This document shows positions 23,785-33,017 of a stretch of 51,008 nt of DNA, in pieces. Origin of the DNA: Cellulophaga tyrosinoxydans (GTDB lineage: Bacteria; Bacteroidota; Bacteroidia; Flavobacteriales; Flavobacteriaceae). Numbering within the stretch: position 1 is the stretch's first letter; every line of letters begins with the position of its first letter. Made by a program: the position numbers and the translations under genes. The notes under the pieces were generated by a model. The model was not told the DNA's origin and did no database searches. It was given only the letters and a program-made list of their open reading frames with translations. The stretch is taken from the NCBI RefSeq assembly GCF_900176415.1, contig NZ_FWXO01000003.1, positions 368,757 to 419,764 of the forward strand, given 5' to 3'.

Positions 23785-25527
23785 TTATAGCTTTGGTTTC
23801 AACCACAAATAACCAATACCCAATAAAAAAGTAATATAAAACCAAACTAAAGGTAGCTGCTTTAATCTTTTCACTTTTGGACTTTCAATTAACTTTTGAG
23901 ATCCAAAATAGTTGAGATTTGCTTTTGTTTTAAGATGGTTCCGTAATGTTACTCGCTGCAAACTATCAAAAACAAAATAATTGAATACAGAAGTACTGTC
24001 GCTTTTAATTTTAAGCTGATTCCACCCCGTAGTTCTTGGATAACTCACTCCCTCCCATTTAGATTTAACATGTATATCTTGCAGCAAAGGAATTTCACTT
24101 TTATAATTATTAAAAACGCTCGGGTTTTCGTCAGAATTGTATAACTCAAAATTAAAAGGCTCGTTTACTCCCGGATATGCAGTTGTTGCCTCCCATGTAG
24201 AATTCGCTAAATTTTTCTTTGCAATGGCTTCAATTAAATTGGTCCATATATTATTATAGGTACTTTTTTCTCCTTTTAAAACAAGCTCATACGTATCAGC
24301 TAAATTGGTTGTAGCGACTTTACCTAACCCAATAAATTTTGTAGCTCCAATTTTCACTTCTGAATGTAAAAATATTGGAAGCACATTTGATGATTTCTCA
24401 AAATCATACGGCAGTTTATCTAATATAATGGAAGAATTTTGATCCAGATTTATTTTAGTTTTGGCATCATATTGAAACTTAAAAAATGATTTGCTTTCCG
24501 GCAATTTAAAATATGTAGCATTAGGCTGTATAAATAATCCTAGGCCAGTTTCTCCAATGGCTTTATCCAAACTATTCTTTGAAGTCGACGAAAGACTTTG
24601 AAAAGCATCAACATCCATAATTACTGCATCAAATTGTTGCAAAACATCCGAAGTAAATCCGAAAATAGGTGTTTTAAGTGTATTGTAATATTCAAATTTA
24701 TAACGCTCTTTGGTTAATTGATTGCGAACAATTAGTTCATGACCTCTGCTTAACAAAAAGTTTTTTAAATATTTTGATTCGAAGGTTGGGTACGTATTAA
24801 TAATTAAGAATCTCAAAGCGCTTTTTTCAGATACCACAACGGGCAATGGTTCCTTTAAAAAAACATTCCCTGCAACATCTTTTTCAATTAAATTATAAAC
24901 TAAGTTACCTGTTACTTTTAATTCACTTTTTAAGCTAAAATTTTGAAACATTTCATTTTTAAACCTTAAACTATCCAATGCATTACCGCCTGGATCTGTT
25001 AAAATTAGAAAATTGCCCATTTTAGGATTTCTATATTCTCCATTCACTACAATATCTTCACCAACTAATGCAGTTTTAGAATACTGTAATTTTGTAAGTC
25101 CGTCTTGTGGTGGCGCGGGTAAATAAGTGGTTGGCAAGCTATCAAATTGCCATAAATCATAGGATGCAACACCATAACCAAGTATAACTGCCGATTTTAA
25201 AGAATCTAAAGTTTGATGTATATTCTTTTGAGTATTATAATCCATCACAATTATTTCCTTGTTATTAGCTTTTAAACTATCTAACAATTCTGATTGAAAA
25301 CCATCAGTAAGAATTACTCCTTGCCCTTCAGAAATGTCTTTTTCATATGCTGGTTTTAATGCAATACACATTAAACTTAAAATTGTAATAAATGAAACAA
25401 GCACACGCAACCATAAACCATCTTTATTCGGCCATTCCTTCCAAATAAAAATGATCCACAGCAATAGCGCAGCACCAATAATAATTGGATAAAAATTATG
25501 ATTAATAAATACTATTGCACTATTCAT
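23785..25527 (-). CDS. Unassigned membrane protein of the BatA/DUF4175 locus
   Basis: This 580-residue protein belongs to no family I can name with confidence. Two membrane segments lie at about 9-27 and 37-57, followed by a large extracytoplasmic part (about 60-550) and a last segment near 560-578. The architecture is like BatA-type proteins, and part of the middle (FLIINTYPTFESKYLKNFLLSRGHELIVRNQLT, quoted in part as YLKNFLLSRGHEL) resembles the glutamine-amidotransferase-like region of some BatA relatives. I see no von Willebrand MIDAS. The start overlaps the DUF4175 gene by 8 bases, so it is the last gene of that operon and probably acts with it at the inner membrane. Confidence 0.7.
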   Translation of the reverse strand: MNSAIVFINHNFYPIIIGAALLLWIIFIWKEWPNKDGLWLRVLVSFITILSLMCIALKPAYEKDISEGQGVILTDGFQSELLDSLKANNKEIIVMDYNTQKNIHQTLDSLKSAVILGYGVASYDLWQFDSLPTTYLPAPPQDGLTKLQYSKTALVGEDIVVNGEYRNPKMGNFLILTDPGGNALDSLRFKNEMFQNFSLKSELKVTGNLVYNLIEKDVAGNVFLKEPLPVVVSEKSALRFLIINTYPTFESKYLKNFLLSRGHELIVRNQLTKERYKFEYYNTLKTPIFGFTSDVLQQFDAVIMDVDAFQSLSSTSKNSLDKAIGETGLGLFIQPNATYFKLPESKSFFKFQYDAKTKINLDQNSSIILDKLPYDFEKSSNVLPIFLHSEVKIGATKFIGLGKVATTNLADTYELVLKGEKSTYNNIWTNLIEAIAKKNLANSTWEATTAYPGVNEPFNFELYNSDENPSVFNNYKSEIPLLQDIHVKSKWEGVSYPRTTGWNQLKIKSDSTSVFNYFVFDSLQRVTLRNHLKTKANLNYFGSQKLIESPKVKRLKQLPLVWFYITFLLGIGYLWLKPKL

Positions 25528-27739
25528 AACCCGTAAGTTTATTTAAGAACAATGAGTTTATTTCATTTTTAAAGTCTTGCTTTGACCCAGGTTGTTTTTC
25601 TGTTTCGGGCAATAATGCTAATAATACTTTTTGAATAGCGTTATACTCCGATTTGGAGTGCATCTTATTTTCAGATATTGTTTTTATCTTTTGTAGCGTA
25701 GTCAAATATTTTCCTGGTTCTTCTATGGCCTTTAGTGCCAGTTCGTTTCCTGCCATTTGAAACAAAATGGCATCTGATTTTTCATAGTTGCCATTTGTAT
25801 TTATAAATTCATCTAGTCTAACTATAGCTCTTCTAATGTTTACAAATTCTTGTTCAAACGAGTTGGATGCTGTTTTCTGGTAATTTTTTATGCCTTTTAT
25901 ATCTCCAGTAAGCCTTTTATCTTCTTTAATTGGTGGCGGATCAAAACCAATACGATGCACATAAATTCGGGCACTATTTTTAATCTCTTGAATTAATTTT
26001 AACGCTTGATATTGGTAGGGTAGTGATTTTTCAGGATTATATAAGCGCAAATGTAGTTCTGCGTCCCACATGATGTTCAACGCTTTTCTAAGCTTTGTTT
26101 TTAGCGATTCTTCAAACAAAGCTGCCTCTTCTGGATCGGAATGATTATGAATATAATCGTGCAATGGATCTTCTTTTTCTTCAGCTTTCTCAGGAACCAA
26201 ATGTTGCTCATTAGCACCATCATGATCGTGCGTGTATTTTTCCAAAGGATCATCATCTTCATGATTTTCCGATTCTTGATCATGCTCCTCTTCATTTTCC
26301 ATTTCATTTGGCGCAACATCCATTTCGGATTCATCACCCATAAACTGGCCATATTTTAACCGAAGTGCTTTTTGATCAAAGCCAAGTTCATTACTCTTAA
26401 ATTTAAAATCTTCCTTGGTTAGTTTAGATCGCTCTTTAATTAATTTTTCTGTATCAATTATCAATTGGCGTTGACTCCTAAAATAATCTGGCATTTGGTC
26501 TACTCCCAAAGCACCTTCTACTGCAAATAAATTAGTACTGGTATCTTTAATAACCGCAAAAAATGTTTCACTCCTGCTTCTGTTTGGTTTCGGTTGTTTT
26601 TGATCAAAGACTTCTACATAAAAATAGAGTTCATCGCCCATTTCCATTTTTAAATCATTCAGCCTAATTTTTTTACCTAATTGAAGCTGCTTTGCACCTT
26701 TTTTAATTTCATTATTAAAACTAATTTTCTCTTCTCTAAACTTTACTGATTCTCCCGTTCCTTTGCTTACGGTTGCAATAATATAAGCGTCGTCTATTCC
26801 ATAATCATCAATAAGGCTTGTAGTAAATTGTATTTGATTATCTTGCCCAAAATCGAAGTATGAATATTGTGGAATACCAGAGATTTCAACTTTCGGAGCT
26901 TCATCTTCCACAGCTTCTATCGAATATAAATCAGACAAATATGTATTACGGTTTAGATCTTTAAAACGAAAATTATAAATCCCCGATTCCATTACTTGTA
27001 ATTTAATATAGTAGCTATCTTCTGTTAATTCAAGAGGCTGAGTTTTACCATTTAACTCCATGATCACTTCTGACACCTTTTTATCAAAAGATAATTCCCA
27101 AGAAACCGATGAATTTACTAATGCTTTAACATTAGGGTTCTCTGTGGTAATTTTAGCAACTCTGGCATAATTAGGAGCTGCAATAGTTATTTTTTGACTT
27201 GATAATTCTGGTTTTAAAACAGCGTTTTTGAAAACTGAATCTATTGGCGTGAAAATAATTTTACTTTTTTCTTTCGCATTTAATAATGGATTAGAAAAAC
27301 CTTTGAACACATTAGTTTTATAACCTAAACCACCAATTATAATAAGTAAACATGATACAAGTAATGCTCGTCTTATAGTATTAGGAGGAGTTAAAGTTTG
27401 TAGTTTTGATTTAATTTCTTGAGAAACTTTATATTGCTGCAACTTTGACAAGCTGGTTAATTCTTGATCAGAAACTAAAAGAAGTCCACTACTATAGGTT
27501 GCCTCTTTTAAATTCGCATCTATAAAACCAACTGTTTTATTAATATCCTTTGTCCATGGTTGTTTTATAAAAGTTACAATTACAGCGACGACCAAGGCAC
27601 TAATTATAGCTAGCACACTATTTAAAAAAACACCATAAAGTAGTGCAAAAACTCCAATTGCATAGATCAAAACCTCAGCATACAAAATAAGTTGCCAACG
27701 GTATTTAAATTTATATAATAGCTCTTTACCCAACCCCAT
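25520..27739 (-). CDS. DUF4175-type large membrane protein with His/acid repeat
   Basis: This 739-residue protein has two or three N-terminal membrane segments (about 15-60 and 124-140) and a large extracytoplasmic region with Ig-like strands (DDYGIDDAYIIATV). A helical C-terminal part follows. Residues about 470-545 form an unusually acidic, His-containing insert with two copies of DPLxxYxHxHxD (near 496 and 523). The family is conserved in this locus in Bacteroidetes, but its role is unknown; an envelope function with the MoxR/DUF58/BatA proteins is inferred from context. Start and stop codons overlap those of both neighbours, so translation is coupled. Confidence 0.78.
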   Translation of the reverse strand: MGLGKELLYKFKYRWQLILYAEVLIYAIGVFALLYGVFLNSVLAIISALVVAVIVTFIKQPWTKDINKTVGFIDANLKEATYSSGLLLVSDQELTSLSKLQQYKVSQEIKSKLQTLTPPNTIRRALLVSCLLIIIGGLGYKTNVFKGFSNPLLNAKEKSKIIFTPIDSVFKNAVLKPELSSQKITIAAPNYARVAKITTENPNVKALVNSSVSWELSFDKKVSEVIMELNGKTQPLELTEDSYYIKLQVMESGIYNFRFKDLNRNTYLSDLYSIEAVEDEAPKVEISGIPQYSYFDFGQDNQIQFTTSLIDDYGIDDAYIIATVSKGTGESVKFREEKISFNNEIKKGAKQLQLGKKIRLNDLKMEMGDELYFYVEVFDQKQPKPNRSRSETFFAVIKDTSTNLFAVEGALGVDQMPDYFRSQRQLIIDTEKLIKERSKLTKEDFKFKSNELGFDQKALRLKYGQFMGDESEMDVAPNEMENEEEHDQESENHEDDDPLEKYTHDHDGANEQHLVPEKAEEKEDPLHDYIHNHSDPEEAALFEESLKTKLRKALNIMWDAELHLRLYNPEKSLPYQYQALKLIQEIKNSARIYVHRIGFDPPPIKEDKRLTGDIKGIKNYQKTASNSFEQEFVNIRRAIVRLDEFINTNGNYEKSDAILFQMAGNELALKAIEEPGKYLTTLQKIKTISENKMHSKSEYNAIQKVLLALLPETEKQPGSKQDFKNEINSLFLNKLTGYE

Positions 27740-29037
27740 TATTGCTTTCTATATTTAGCGATTACACGTTCCAAAATCATAAAAAACAATAAAGCCATCC
27801 AAAACCATTTAGAAATATCCAATGTTGCTAGACGCGTATCTGAACTCTTTTTACTCAATCTATTTGCAGTAATTTCACTTGTAGCGAATTGTCTTTGGTC
27901 AGCCCTTTTAATTTGGTCTTTTAACTCCGAGTCTAGTTCTAAAATTTTCAACAAGGCTTCAATTAAATTTCCATCAATACTATTTTCTATATTTAAATGA
28001 GAAGTTAGTTGAAACCTATTGTTATATTTTGTTTCCTGAATAAGTCCATCTGCAAATTTATCTTCATTAAACACCAATATTCGTTTGGCATTATTGGGTA
28101 TATCAGTTTCGCTAAACCAAACTACTAAATCATATTTTGAAAGGTCTTGGCCAGCTGTTTTTTCTATTTCACTTACTATAAATGGTCTATTTAGATATTC
28201 TTCAAGAACTTGAAAAGATGTAGTTATAAATGACTTATTCATCTTTAAGCTATCCGTAAAATTTAGCAATATTTCTATAGGCTCTTGCTTACTAATTGCC
28301 AACTTTTTCGATGTTGTATTACCTAATAGCGTTACACTATCTCTGGCATTATTGAATTGCACAGTACTATTGTTAGCCAGAATATTTTCTTTAATAATAG
28401 CTGTTCTGTTCTTGCTCGTTAAAACGGATCGCAACTCTAAATTTTCACTTTTCTGTATTACTTGAAGCGGCAACTTTAATGTATTAACTGAATCCATCTG
28501 AATCCAACGAATTGGTTTAAAAATCTCAGGTCTTTTACCTTTAAAATCTTGTAGAAAGGCATGTGACAAAACAACAATACTGTCTGAATCTAGTGAATTC
28601 ATTTCCGAAATTAACTGCCAATAATTAGTCGCATGATTTTTAGAATTAAAAATTGCATCATCTTTCCAAACTGGTAAATTTATGGTCAAAATTCTAATTT
28701 CTGTAGTATCGTTAGGTTCTGAAACTATTTTGGCTATCGTTTCGGTGTTTAGCAATATTGGATCTACAATATAAGTGATTGATATGTTTTTTGATTTGGA
28801 TTGCCATTGCGGCTCTGATAGAATAATTGCAAGAATAGAAATGATGAACATTCTTAAAAAAAGAAGCCACAATTCATTCAATTTTAGACGACTGGATTGT
28901 TTAGAATCGGAAGGGGTTAAAAATTTAACACTTCCTATTTTAATAATTTTAGCCTCCTTTTTACTCCATAAATGAATAGCAATGGGAACTAATAGTCCCA
29001 ATAATGTCCATAAATAAAAAGGATTACCAAACGTCAT
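27739..29037 (-). CDS. BatA-domain membrane protein
   Basis: This 432-residue protein starts with the BatA N-terminal double-membrane domain (NPFYLWTLLGLLVPIAIHLW, then LNELWLLFLRMFIISILAI). A periplasmic part of about 310 residues and a C-terminal membrane segment (WFWMALLFFMI) follow. BatA-type proteins accompany MoxR ATPases and DUF58 proteins and are proposed to form a membrane complex in oxidative-stress tolerance or envelope maintenance. No von Willebrand MIDAS is visible in this copy. Start and stop overlap neighbouring genes by one base on each side (TAATG), typical of a translationally coupled operon. Confidence 0.82.
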   Translation of the reverse strand: MTFGNPFYLWTLLGLLVPIAIHLWSKKEAKIIKIGSVKFLTPSDSKQSSRLKLNELWLLFLRMFIISILAIILSEPQWQSKSKNISITYIVDPILLNTETIAKIVSEPNDTTEIRILTINLPVWKDDAIFNSKNHATNYWQLISEMNSLDSDSIVVLSHAFLQDFKGKRPEIFKPIRWIQMDSVNTLKLPLQVIQKSENLELRSVLTSKNRTAIIKENILANNSTVQFNNARDSVTLLGNTTSKKLAISKQEPIEILLNFTDSLKMNKSFITTSFQVLEEYLNRPFIVSEIEKTAGQDLSKYDLVVWFSETDIPNNAKRILVFNEDKFADGLIQETKYNNRFQLTSHLNIENSIDGNLIEALLKILELDSELKDQIKRADQRQFATSEITANRLSKKSSDTRLATLDISKWFWMALLFFMILERVIAKYRKQ

Positions 29038-29936
29038 TATCGTAATTTTTTACGCTCCTTTAAAAATACTTGAAGTGTTTCTCCAATCGGTGCATCCATA
29101 CGGATTACATGATAATCTATCTGGTTTGAAAGTAGAAACTCCTTAATTTCACTAATCCGTTTATCCATTAAAGTAACGTATTGTTCTTTAGCATGTTTGG
29201 TATCAACTTTCACTTTTAATCCAGATTCTAAATCTTCGAACGTAACATCACCTTTAAAATCAAAATCCATTTCTGCACTTCCCATAATTTGCAGTACTAC
29301 AACTTCATTTCGAGTAGTTTTTGTGTTTTTGATAAAAGTGGAAATTTCACTTTCAACCTCATACATATCAGTAATAATAAAAATCAATTCCTTAGCCCCT
29401 CTGCTTGCCATTTTAGTAGCATTCAAAAGCTTTTCGGGCCACTTTCCAGACGAAGTAATTTTTAATAACTCTAATAGCAGCCTATTGTATTGCTTTTTAC
29501 TCGCCTTAGGATATACTGAAAGAATATTATTATCATTTATAGCAAATAATCCAACGGAATCGCCTTGATTTTGTGCTAAATAAGCTAAGCTAGCCACTAA
29601 AACTCTTGCGAATTCTCTTTTACTTAAATCTTCCTTTTCTTTAAATTTCATTGAGGCACTAGCATCCACAACAAACTTTACTGTAACTTGACTTTCAATT
29701 TCTGATTGTTTTATATAATACCTACCAGAACGAGCTAGCATTTTCCAATCCATTAATCGTAAATCATCACCGGGATTGTATGCTCTATATTGACTAAATT
29801 CCATTCCCGAACCAACACTTCTACTCTTTTGTAGTCCAGTTAAATATCCATCAACCACTATCCTTGAAATTAAGGATAAGCCAGAAACCGTGTTTATAAT
29901 TTCTGGTTTTAATAATTGACGATAATCTTGTTTCAT
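29037..29936 (-). CDS. DUF58 protein with von Willebrand-type domain
   Basis: This 299-residue protein carries the DUF58 core (YNPGDDLRLMDWKMLARSGRYYIK, partly quoted: PGDDLRLMDWK) and a von Willebrand A-like MIDAS, DASASMKF, around residues 91-98. It is cytosolic, without a signal or membrane segment. DUF58 proteins act with MoxR AAA+ ATPases, which are thought to remodel or activate them. It starts inside the end of the moxR gene (ATGA overlap) and continues into batA (TAATG overlap). Confidence 0.88.
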   Translation of the reverse strand: MKQDYRQLLKPEIINTVSGLSLISRIVVDGYLTGLQKSRSVGSGMEFSQYRAYNPGDDLRLMDWKMLARSGRYYIKQSEIESQVTVKFVVDASASMKFKEKEDLSKREFARVLVASLAYLAQNQGDSVGLFAINDNNILSVYPKASKKQYNRLLLELLKITSSGKWPEKLLNATKMASRGAKELIFIITDMYEVESEISTFIKNTKTTRNEVVVLQIMGSAEMDFDFKGDVTFEDLESGLKVKVDTKHAKEQYVTLMDKRISEIKEFLLSNQIDYHVIRMDAPIGETLQVFLKERKKLR

Positions 29937-30943
29937 CCCTGTGAACCTTTAAGCTTTATTGCGTTTAAAATATTTAGAGCTACCGCATCTGAAGTAATCC
30001 CCTCGGCTTCTGCTCTAAAATTTACAATTATTCTATGTCGCAGCACTGGCAATGCAACTTGCTTAATATCTTCTAAAGTAACAGCCAATCTGCCTGCTAA
30101 AAGCGCGTTTGCTTTAGCGGTTAATATCATAGCTTGTCCAGCTCGTGGTCCAGCTCCCCAATCAACCCAATCTTTCACATAAACATTTGATGTGGTTTCT
30201 GGCCTTGTTGCACGTATTACATCGCTTACATATGCTATTAATCCGTCGCTGATTGATACTTCTCGTACCAATTGTTGCAACCGAATAATATCATCCCCAG
30301 AAATAACCTTTAGTAGCGTTTGTTTTTTACTTCCGGTTGTAGCTTTCAAAATGGCAGTTTCTTCTACTTCGGTTGGATATCCTATTTTTATATACAAAAG
30401 AAAACGATCTTGCTGCGCCTCTGGCAACACAAAAGTTCCCGATTGTTCAATTGGGTTTTGAGTGGCTAAGATAAAAAAGGGCTTATCTAAAGCGTAGGTT
30501 TTATCACCATAGGTGACTTCAAATTCTTGCATTGCCTCTAATAATGCAGCCTGCGTTTTTGGTGGTGTTCTGTTTATCTCATCAGCCAATATGATGTTAG
30601 AAAAAATGGGCCCTTTATTGAATTTGAAAAACTTTTTACCTGTAGAATGGTCTTCTTCCAGTATTTCTGTACCTATAATATCAGACGGCATTAAATCTGG
30701 CGTAAACTGAATACGTTTAAATTTTAGATCAATAGCATTAGCTAAAGTTCTTATCATTAAAGTCTTTGCCAAACCGGGGACACCTTCTAATAAGGCATGC
30801 CCACCTGCAAGAAAGGTAATAAGTAATTGAGATACCGTTTCTTCTTGCCCTATAATAACTTTAGCAATCTCTTTTTTTAAAGCCTCAAGCTTATTAGAAA
30901 GCATAGTAACTTCCTCTTCTATTAGTTGTAATTCTTTATTCAT
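29933..30943 (-). CDS. MoxR-family AAA+ ATPase
   Basis: This 336-residue cytosolic ATPase is a MoxR-type chaperone of the AAA+ class. Walker A is GVPGLAKT (54-61) and Walker B is ILADEINR with Asp121-Glu122. The sensor region FILATQNPIEQSGTFVLPEAQQDRF (in part FILATQNPIEQSG) and the AAA-lid with GPRAGQAM are present. MoxR proteins help fold or activate partners encoded beside them, here DUF58 and the BatA-like proteins. About 10 bases separate it from the DUF4159 gene upstream. Confidence 0.92.
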   Translation of the reverse strand: MNKELQLIEEEVTMLSNKLEALKKEIAKVIIGQEETVSQLLITFLAGGHALLEGVPGLAKTLMIRTLANAIDLKFKRIQFTPDLMPSDIIGTEILEEDHSTGKKFFKFNKGPIFSNIILADEINRTPPKTQAALLEAMQEFEVTYGDKTYALDKPFFILATQNPIEQSGTFVLPEAQQDRFLLYIKIGYPTEVEETAILKATTGSKKQTLLKVISGDDIIRLQQLVREVSISDGLIAYVSDVIRATRPETTSNVYVKDWVDWGAGPRAGQAMILTAKANALLAGRLAVTLEDIKQVALPVLRHRIIVNFRAEAEGITSDAVALNILNAIKLKGSQG

Positions 30944-30953
30944 ATGCTATTTT

Positions 30954-31574
30954 TTAAGAGGTTAAGGCATACAAAACTATATTAACCCCAAAGCGTGTAT
31001 TATCAATTTTATACCAACGTTTGTTCCTAAAATCATAATCCCATTCGCAACCATAATCCTTATTGCTGTACAAAACTCCAATTCTTCCGTCTATTTCAAT
31101 GGCTTTTAAATAGTCATGTACTAAATCATCTCCCCAACCATTTAATTCTTGCGATGTAGTCGGCGGACCATCTTCAAAATTGAAAAATATAGAATAAATT
31201 TCGTGATTATTTGGTATTTTCTTTAGCTGATCTGCACCAAAAATCTCCTCCATTTGTTGCTCAAAAGATTTTGCAAATAATCCATCTATATCATGATTGC
31301 AATCGTCTGCAAAAACAAATCCTCCGTTGCGCACATAATTTTCAAAATTCTCCCGCTCTTTTTTAGTGAATTGCACCAATTTGTGTCCTGAAATATAACA
31401 AAACGGACTTTTGAAGATATCATCACTTGCCAGTGTAATAATCTTTTCTTGTGTGTCTACTTTTAATGTAGTGTATTCTACTAATGAATTTAAAAGATTT
31501 GATGGCATGCGTTGGTCTACATCCCAATCTCCAGATTCATATTGTAATCTAGTAAAGAAAAACTCGTTGCTCAA
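30954..31574 (-). CDS. DUF4159 domain protein, TTG start
   Basis: This 206-residue protein matches DUF4159 over nearly its full length (TRLQYESGDWDVDQRMPSNLL at the start, ADDCNHDIDGLFAKSF in the middle). The fold is class-I amidotransferase-like, but I see no full catalytic set, so it is probably non-enzymatic. The start is TTG at 31572-31574. Upstream in frame there is no ATG or GTG before a TGA, and the conserved region begins three residues in. Therefore no signal peptide is present. It is the first gene of the DUF4159-MoxR-DUF58-BatA-DUF4175 operon. Confidence 0.8.
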   Translation of the reverse strand: MSNEFFFTRLQYESGDWDVDQRMPSNLLNSLVEYTTLKVDTQEKIITLASDDIFKSPFCYISGHKLVQFTKKERENFENYVRNGGFVFADDCNHDIDGLFAKSFEQQMEEIFGADQLKKIPNNHEIYSIFFNFEDGPPTTSQELNGWGDDLVHDYLKAIEIDGRIGVLYSNKDYGCEWDYDFRNKRWYKIDNTRFGVNIVLYALTS

Positions 31575-31616
31575 TGCGTTGGAAACTTTTTTAGATTGAT
31601 GATTTATTTCGTAAAT

Positions 31617-31655
31617 AAAAAACTGGCTATCATGAAAAAATCATAAATAACCAGC
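31617..31655 (-). terminator. Terminator of the tldD-tldE operon
   Basis: In the minus-strand RNA, CTGGTTAT pairs with ATAGCCAG (one G-U pair), with an inner ATGA/TCAT stem, followed by a short U-run (31618-31622). It lies 19 bases past the tldE stop and overlaps the leader of the DUF4159 gene. Confidence 0.7.
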
Positions 31656-31673
31656 TTATAATTATTTTACCGA

Positions 31674-32990
31674 TTATACTGCATCGGACAAACTCGTGAA
31701 AGTAAAGTCACGAATCTTCATATAAGGAATTAAATTACCATCTATTCTAACTTGTTTACCAAGAGTTTCTAGGTTATTCAACATAATAATTGGACTTTCA
31801 TTAAATCTGAAATTCTTAACAGGATATTTAATTTGTCCGTTTTCAATATAAAAAGTTCCATCGCGTGTAAGTCCTGTATACAATAAGGTTTGCGGGTCTA
31901 CGCTACGTATATACCATAAACGTGTTACTAAAATACCCTTTTTGGTGCTTTTAATTAAATCCTCAAGACTAGCGTCTCCTCCTGCCATAATTCCGTTAGA
32001 TGGAAATGGCACTGGATCTAGTCCTTTTTTATCTGCCCAAAAACGGCTATAGGCTAAGTTTTTTACAACTCCATTTTCAATAAACATTCTTTTTTGCAAA
32101 GGTTGGCCTTCTCCATTCCACGTTGCAGTTGGCACATCAGGGTGCAAAGGATCTGTCCAAATCGTTACACGCTCATCAACTATTTTCTGACCTAATTTAT
32201 TCGCACCATCTGGTGCAGACATAAAACTTCTACCTTCATCTGCCGAACGCGCATCAAAAGATCTAAACATGTTTTGTAATAAATCAGATGCCGCTGCCGG
32301 TTCTAAAATAACTGTATATTTACCTGGCTCTATAGCTTTTGCCTCTCTTGACATTACCGCTTTATCAATAGCCACTCTTGATGCTTCTGCTGCATCAAAT
32401 TTTGAAATATCATTAAAATCTCGAGAAACCCATCCGGAACCTGTTCCATCATTGGTTCTCATTGTAACTGTAAAATCAGTATTGGTAGATCGGTTATATG
32501 CAAACAAACCTTTGGAATTCATCATTGCACTGAAACTATCAGAATCATTAAAATATCCTGCTGCCGTTACGTCTTTTGCTGCCGCTGGATCAATGCTACT
32601 TTTTGCAACTTCCGCTCTATATTCTGGAGAAACATTTGATGTTGCTTCATTAAAACTAATAGATTCATCATAAGTTTGCGGCCCTAACGGCTCCATAAAC
32701 TCAGGATTTTCTGGAGATAGCTTTGCCAATTCTTCGGCTCTGCGGACCACTTTTTCTAAGGATGCATCATCAAACTCATCAATAGTAGCTGTTCCAGATT
32801 TTTTTCCGTAACTGGATTGAACCACTAGCGTTTGATTGGAACTGTAACCAGATGTGGAAACAGAATTTCTTGCATATCTAATATTACCGCTATTGCTTCC
32901 TGTTAAATTAATTTCACAGGTATCGGCTTTAGAAAAACTCAACGCTTTTTCTAGTATTTTTTTTGCTTCTTCTTTTGTATATATTGCCAT
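31674..32990 (-). CDS. tldE: TldE/PmbA-type subunit of the TldD-TldE protease
   Basis: This 438-residue cytosolic protein is the non-catalytic partner in a TldD-TldE metalloprotease, which degrades or processes unfolded or modified peptides. It has the PmbA/TldD N-terminal part (NIRYARNSVSTSGYSSNQ) and the C-terminal half with ILEPAAASDLLQNMF. It lacks the HExxxH metal motif found in its neighbour. It follows tldD by 27 bases and ends at a terminator, so the two form an operon. Confidence 0.87.
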   Translation of the reverse strand: MAIYTKEEAKKILEKALSFSKADTCEINLTGSNSGNIRYARNSVSTSGYSSNQTLVVQSSYGKKSGTATIDEFDDASLEKVVRRAEELAKLSPENPEFMEPLGPQTYDESISFNEATSNVSPEYRAEVAKSSIDPAAAKDVTAAGYFNDSDSFSAMMNSKGLFAYNRSTNTDFTVTMRTNDGTGSGWVSRDFNDISKFDAAEASRVAIDKAVMSREAKAIEPGKYTVILEPAAASDLLQNMFRSFDARSADEGRSFMSAPDGANKLGQKIVDERVTIWTDPLHPDVPTATWNGEGQPLQKRMFIENGVVKNLAYSRFWADKKGLDPVPFPSNGIMAGGDASLEDLIKSTKKGILVTRLWYIRSVDPQTLLYTGLTRDGTFYIENGQIKYPVKNFRFNESPIIMLNNLETLGKQVRIDGNLIPYMKIRDFTFTSLSDAV

Positions 32991-33017
32991 CTTAATAACT
33001 TTTTAAAGGAAGACCCA

